Of a DNA stretch of 25,734 bases, positions 22,495-25,734 are shown piece by piece. The notes beneath the pieces were generated by a model. The model saw only the letters and a list, made by a program, of their open reading frames with translations. It searched no databases and was not told the DNA's origin. Position numbers and translations under genes: made by a program. The stretch is from Asticcacaulis sp. UBA2476 (GTDB taxonomy: Bacteria; Pseudomonadota; Alphaproteobacteria; Caulobacterales; Caulobacteraceae). The DNA is taken from the NCBI GenBank assembly GCA_002342035.1, contig DDPE01000084.1, forward strand, positions 1 to 25,734. Direction: 5' to 3'. Every line of letters begins with the position of its first letter. Positions within the stretch are counted from its first letter, which is position 1.

Positions 22495-23912
22495 TATTCC
22501 CTTCTGAGCAACCTTGGGCTTTTGGCCCCCAAACGCTGTATCGGCCGCATCCGGCCTTCGATGTGGCCGATAATCAGGTCGGCGACCTTAACCCCCGATG
22601 CCTTTTCAATGCCTTGCAGGCCAGGTGAGGAATTGACCTCTAAGACCTTCGAGCCGGTTTTGGAACGCAAAATATCAACGCCCGCCACCTGCAGCCCCAA
22701 AGCACGGGCGGCCTTTACCGCAATCTGGGCCTCTTCGGGCGAAATGTCCACACTGAGCGCGTCGCCGCCCTGATGAAGATTGGCCCGGAAATCGCCGATC
22801 TTGGCGCGGCGCATCATGGCGGCCACGACCTTATGGCCGATGACGAAGCAGCGCAGGTCCTCGCCGTCGGCTTCCTTGATGAACTCCTGAGTCAACAGTT
22901 CGGCATCCAGATCGCGGAAGGCTGAAATAACGGACGCCGCCGCCAGACGCGTATCGGCCAACACGACGCCGCGCCCTTGCGCGCCCTTGGTCAGCTTGAC
23001 GACCAGCGGCGCACCGCCGACCAGATCAACCACATAGTCGGTATCTTTCGGGGATTTGGCAAAGGCGGTCACCGGCATGGGGATACCCTTGCGCGCCAGC
23101 ACCTGAAGGGCATGAAGTTTATCTCGCGAGGCGGCAATGGCGTTGGAGCGGTTCAAACAATAGGCGCCGGTGGTTTCAAACTGGCGCACGACCGCCAGTC
23201 CATAGCTGGTCATCGGCACGCCAATGCGCGGAATGATCACATCGAATTGCGGCAGGGGCTTGCCGTCATAATGGACTTCCGGGCGCAGAACATTGATGTT
23301 CATATAGCAGCGCGACGTGGTGATGGCCTCAATGACATGATCACGGCTTTGGGCGGCCTCAATTATGGCGCGGCTGGAATAGTTGCTGGCATCCTGAGTC
23401 AGCAGCGCGATCCGCAAAGGCCTGCGCACGGCGGGGGTTTCCGTGCCGCTATAGACCTCATATGAGCGCGCAGGCAAGATCTGCGACCGCACCGGATCGA
23501 CCAACGCGCCCATACTCTCAAGGGCTTGGCGCCCCAATAACATACGGTACGCCATGCCCTCACGGTTGGTCAGTGACACTTCGATGGGGATCAGGCGACC
23601 TTCGACATCGAGGCGGGTCTCGATGAAGTAGCGCAATTCGGTCTCACCATTCGATGAGGTCACCTCGCGCTGCCCTATAATGTCAGCGGAGCAGACCACT
23701 TCGACATCATGGCGACCGGCGATCGGATTGACCACAAAGCGCACCCTGGGTTTGTTTGGTGTGCCGAACGGCTCGATATCAACGGCATGCAGGGATGAGG
23801 TGCGCGCGCCGGTATCGACCTTGGCCTTGATGGCCGGAAGTCCCAGATCGGGCAGTCCCAGCCATTCTTCCCAGCCAAAGGTCAGGGGGGCGTTCAGCGC
23901 GGCATCGGTCAT
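22494..23912 (-). CDS. Fusion of retropepsin-like 'ATP-dependent zinc protease' domain and RimK ATP-grasp ligase
   Basis: Two domains in 472 residues. Residues about 8-150 are the RimK-associated protease-like domain (RimB type): GWEEWLGLPDLGLPAIKAKV, then DTGARTSSLHA (33-43) with the aspartic-protease-like DTGA, and MLLGRQALE (124-132). Residues about 165-460 are a RimK-type ATP-grasp ligase: RIALLTQDASNYSS, SRDKLHALQVLARKGIPMP (262-280), VVKLTKGAQGRGVVL (304-318), DLRCFVIGHKVVAAM (352-366), GVDIL (411-415) and EVNSSPGLQGIE (425-436). RimK adds glutamates to the C-terminus of ribosomal protein S6 and makes poly-glutamate in E. coli; the substrate here is not shown. AGAGGA precedes the ATG. 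smr follows with a one-base overlap. Confidence 0.93.
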   Translation of the reverse strand: MTDAALNAPLTFGWEEWLGLPDLGLPAIKAKVDTGARTSSLHAVDIEPFGTPNKPRVRFVVNPIAGRHDVEVVCSADIIGQREVTSSNGETELRYFIETRLDVEGRLIPIEVSLTNREGMAYRMLLGRQALESMGALVDPVRSQILPARSYEVYSGTETPAVRRPLRIALLTQDASNYSSRAIIEAAQSRDHVIEAITTSRCYMNINVLRPEVHYDGKPLPQFDVIIPRIGVPMTSYGLAVVRQFETTGAYCLNRSNAIAASRDKLHALQVLARKGIPMPVTAFAKSPKDTDYVVDLVGGAPLVVKLTKGAQGRGVVLADTRLAAASVISAFRDLDAELLTQEFIKEADGEDLRCFVIGHKVVAAMMRRAKIGDFRANLHQGGDALSVDISPEEAQIAVKAARALGLQVAGVDILRSKTGSKVLEVNSSPGLQGIEKASGVKVADLIIGHIEGRMRPIQRLGAKSPRLLRRE

Positions 23913-23913
23913 G

Positions 23914-23976
23914 AAAAATCCTCTGGCTACGGCCTATCTTATCTTTGGCCTTAGCGATGATCCATGACGGATTTTT
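23914..23976 (-). promoter_or_regulatory. Nested inverted repeat in the leader of the RimK fusion
   Basis: AAAAATCC (23914-23921) pairs with GGATTTTT (23969-23976). Inside, CTACGGCC (23927-23934) pairs with GGCCTTAG (23947-23954) with one mismatch. The outer arm next to the start contains part of the AGAGGA ribosome site, so folding could hide it. It fills the 75-base gap between the PAS gene stop and the RimK-fusion ATG. Regulation by this structure is inference. Confidence 0.35.
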
Positions 23977-23987
23977 GACTTTGAGCG

Positions 23988-25734
23988 CTAGTCTTCATCC
24001 GATTGCGTAAAGGCCTGCAACTGGCGCGTCAGGCGTTCGCCGCGTTTACCGGCCACAAGGGCGGCTTGCGACAGGCGGCGGATGTTCTCAGGATTGTTCG
24101 ACTGCTTTTGCATCATATCGAGCGCGCCATTGATCACATGCAGCATCTGGCCGAAATCATTGGCGACATTAAAGGTCAGGCGGCCCGCCGTTTCATATTT
24201 CTGGGCCTGTTGCAGGGCATCATCGAGTTTGCGCGCTTTTTCCTCAAGCGAGGCCTTGCTGGCGATGGCTGAATTAAGGGATTGGCGCAGGTCGTCAAGT
24301 TCGTCGCGCAGCCTGGCAAGCTCGGTGGTATCGACGGGGGCGATAACGGGCTCTGGTGTGGGTATGGGTGTGGATTCCGGCACTGCCTCGACGACGGGGG
24401 CGGGCATCAGGTGCTCGATCTCAAACGCCATGCCGATCAGGCCGTCAAAGACGCCATTGTCGAACGAAGGCGTGATCTGTTCCATGAGGCGCACATAGTC
24501 ACCGTTTGCGTTACGAACGCGGTAGCTGATCTGACCGCCGCGGCTGCCTGTCATAAAGTCTTTAAGCGTATCAAACAGTTCGGCCTGATCGTCAGGATGG
24601 ACGGGGTCAAGGAAGCCTTCGCCCATAAATTCGTGGGCCATCAGGCCGGTCAGGTCATGCCAGTCGGCAGACAGGCTGATTAGGGTCGGTGTGCCGCTGC
24701 GTAAGATCCAAACGCGCGTCAGTTTGGCCAGGGTTTGGGCGACATCTCTGGCGGACGGCATGGCTACCGGTTCCGGTTCGGGCACTGGTTCGGGGCGGGC
24801 CTTCAGGGCGTCGATCTCGGCCATCAGGGCCGCTTGAGCCTCGGCGGTAGCATCTTCTTGCGCCGCAGACACGGCGTCCGCCATGACCTGCTCCATGCGG
24901 GTGCGTTCAGAGGTTATGGCGGCCTCAATCTGCCCGGCGATATCGCTTTCGGCCCGGTTCAGCAGTTCAGCTTCAAGGGCGGGTCTGAGACGGGCTTCAA
25001 TCTCTTCAACCGTCTCAGTGGGGACAATGGATGGCAACTCCGCGACCGGCGGCGGTTGTCTGTAGGCGCTGATATCGAGGGCTATACCAGACAAATGGCG
25101 GGTGCCGTCGTCACGGGTTTCCGCAGCGCCCTTGAGGTTGATCCAGCGCAGCGGCTCACCGGCCGGCCCCACGCGCAATTCAATATCCAAAGTATCGGCC
25201 TCACCGGCCATCAGGGCCCCAAAGGCTTTGTCGGCAATGGCCTGATCTTCATCGGAAATCAGGGTAGGTCCGCCAGCGGTTTCGCGGCCAATCAGGCGGC
25301 GCATACCCTCGTCTTCGACAATGGTGTCGGCGTCGCGATCATAAACCCACACGCCTATCCCCAGATTGGCGCGGGCTTTTTCGGCCTGACGCAGATCTTC
25401 AAGGGCCTGCGACGCGTCATCATCCAGTTGATTTGGCGCGGGTGCGGCTAAGGATGCGGGCGCAGGCACCGCCATGACCGTCAGGCCCTGATCGGCGCCG
25501 TCCGGGGTGCGGACCTTCCATACACTGACCATAACCGTCTGCGCCGTGCCATCCGCACGTTTCAGGCTGAGAGACAGCGGGGCGGGCGGGTGATGGGCGG
25601 CGGCATCCGACTGAACCTCAGCCAGATAATCGACGGCGCGCTGAAAATCCGCATCGCTGACAAAACTTTGGGCCCAGCTTTGCCCCAGACTGTCGTCGCG
25701 CGTGGTCGACATAACATCGACCGCGGCCCCATTG
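23988..25734 (-). CDS. PAS-domain signalling protein with degenerate histidine-kinase dimerisation domain (5' end outside window)
   Basis: The frame stays open to the right edge (reading NGAAVDV before the Met at 25712), and a PAS domain is already under way, so the true start lies outside. Counting from that Met: PAS 1 to about 85, PAS 2 about 115-217 (LGIGVWVYDRDADTIVEDEG), an alanine/glutamate coiled coil about 233-306, PAS 3 about 333-435 (LISLSADWHDLTGL, FLDPVHPDDQAELF), a Pro/Glu linker, a second coiled coil 463-505, then YETAGRLTFNVANDFGQML (506-524). This last part matches the kinase dimerisation helix usually reading VAHDFNNLL, but the phospho-accepting His is Asn518. The protein ends at 574 with no ATPase domain. 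It cannot be a working histidine kinase; it may be a scaffold or allosteric partner. Confidence 0.88.
   Translation of the reverse strand, partial: NGAAVDVMSTTRDDSLGQSWAQSFVSDADFQRAVDYLAEVQSDAAAHHPPAPLSLSLKRADGTAQTVMVSVWKVRTPDGADQGLTVMAVPAPASLAAPAPNQLDDDASQALEDLRQAEKARANLGIGVWVYDRDADTIVEDEGMRRLIGRETAGGPTLISDEDQAIADKAFGALMAGEADTLDIELRVGPAGEPLRWINLKGAAETRDDGTRHLSGIALDISAYRQPPPVAELPSIVPTETVEEIEARLRPALEAELLNRAESDIAGQIEAAITSERTRMEQVMADAVSAAQEDATAEAQAALMAEIDALKARPEPVPEPEPVAMPSARDVAQTLAKLTRVWILRSGTPTLISLSADWHDLTGLMAHEFMGEGFLDPVHPDDQAELFDTLKDFMTGSRGGQISYRVRNANGDYVRLMEQITPSFDNGVFDGLIGMAFEIEHLMPAPVVEAVPESTPIPTPEPVIAPVDTTELARLRDELDDLRQSLNSAIASKASLEEKARKLDDALQQAQKYETAGRLTFNVANDFGQMLHVINGALDMMQKQSNNPENIRRLSQAALVAGKRGERLTRQLQAFTQSDED

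Overview
The window comes from a GC-rich alphaproteobacterium, most likely of the Caulobacterales (Caulobacter/Asticcacaulis-like). I base this on gene content, on the hrcA-grpE / rph / rdgB / hemW neighbourhood, on the ubiE-ubiB and coaBC-dut pairs, and on an alphaproteobacterial-type LexA box (GTTC-N7-GTTC read on the minus strand). The genus is inference. Almost all of the window is densely packed housekeeping sequence; no tRNA, rRNA, CRISPR array, transposase or phage gene is visible.

Layout, left to right. (1) 1-106: 5' end of a divergent lipoprotein gene. (2) 186-1851: coaBC-dut (coenzyme A synthesis, dUTP removal), then a small membrane protein of unknown function. (3) 2329-4437: a two-gene unit of a radical SAM protein and its DUF4130 partner, a widespread but functionally unassigned pair linked to uracil-DNA glycosylases. 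Its promoter carries a perfect LexA box and the mRNA looks leaderless. This is the most interesting item in the window. (4) 4460-6198 (minus): hrcA-grpE heat-shock operon, divergent from rph. (5) 7067-7797 (minus): a DUF2975 membrane protein and an XRE-type regulator, sitting between rph and rdgB. (6) 7968-11322 (plus): rdgB, hemW, an AT-rich orphan gene, rsmI and yraN. (7) 11385-13757 (minus): ubiE-ubiB (ubiquinone synthesis), then a receiver-only response regulator. (8) 14542-21732 (plus): an alpha-2-macroglobulin with an intact thioester motif and its usual partner pbpC (penicillin-binding protein 1C), a presumed periplasmic defence and cell-wall repair pair. (9) 21907-25734 (minus): a PAS protein ending in a histidine-kinase-like dimerisation helix without its histidine and without an ATPase domain, a fused protease-like/RimK ATP-grasp protein, and a Smr-domain protein.

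Other structure: at least three copies of a GC-rich double-hairpin repeat (after yraN, and two in the gap before pbpC), a further palindromic element after pbpC, clear terminators after the DUF4130 gene/grpE and after pbpC, and a CRP-like palindrome between the DUF2975 gene and rdgB.

The main candidates for new biology are the SOS-linked radical SAM/DUF4130 unit, the degenerate PAS kinase, the RimK fusion, and the AT-rich orphan gene between hemW and rsmI.
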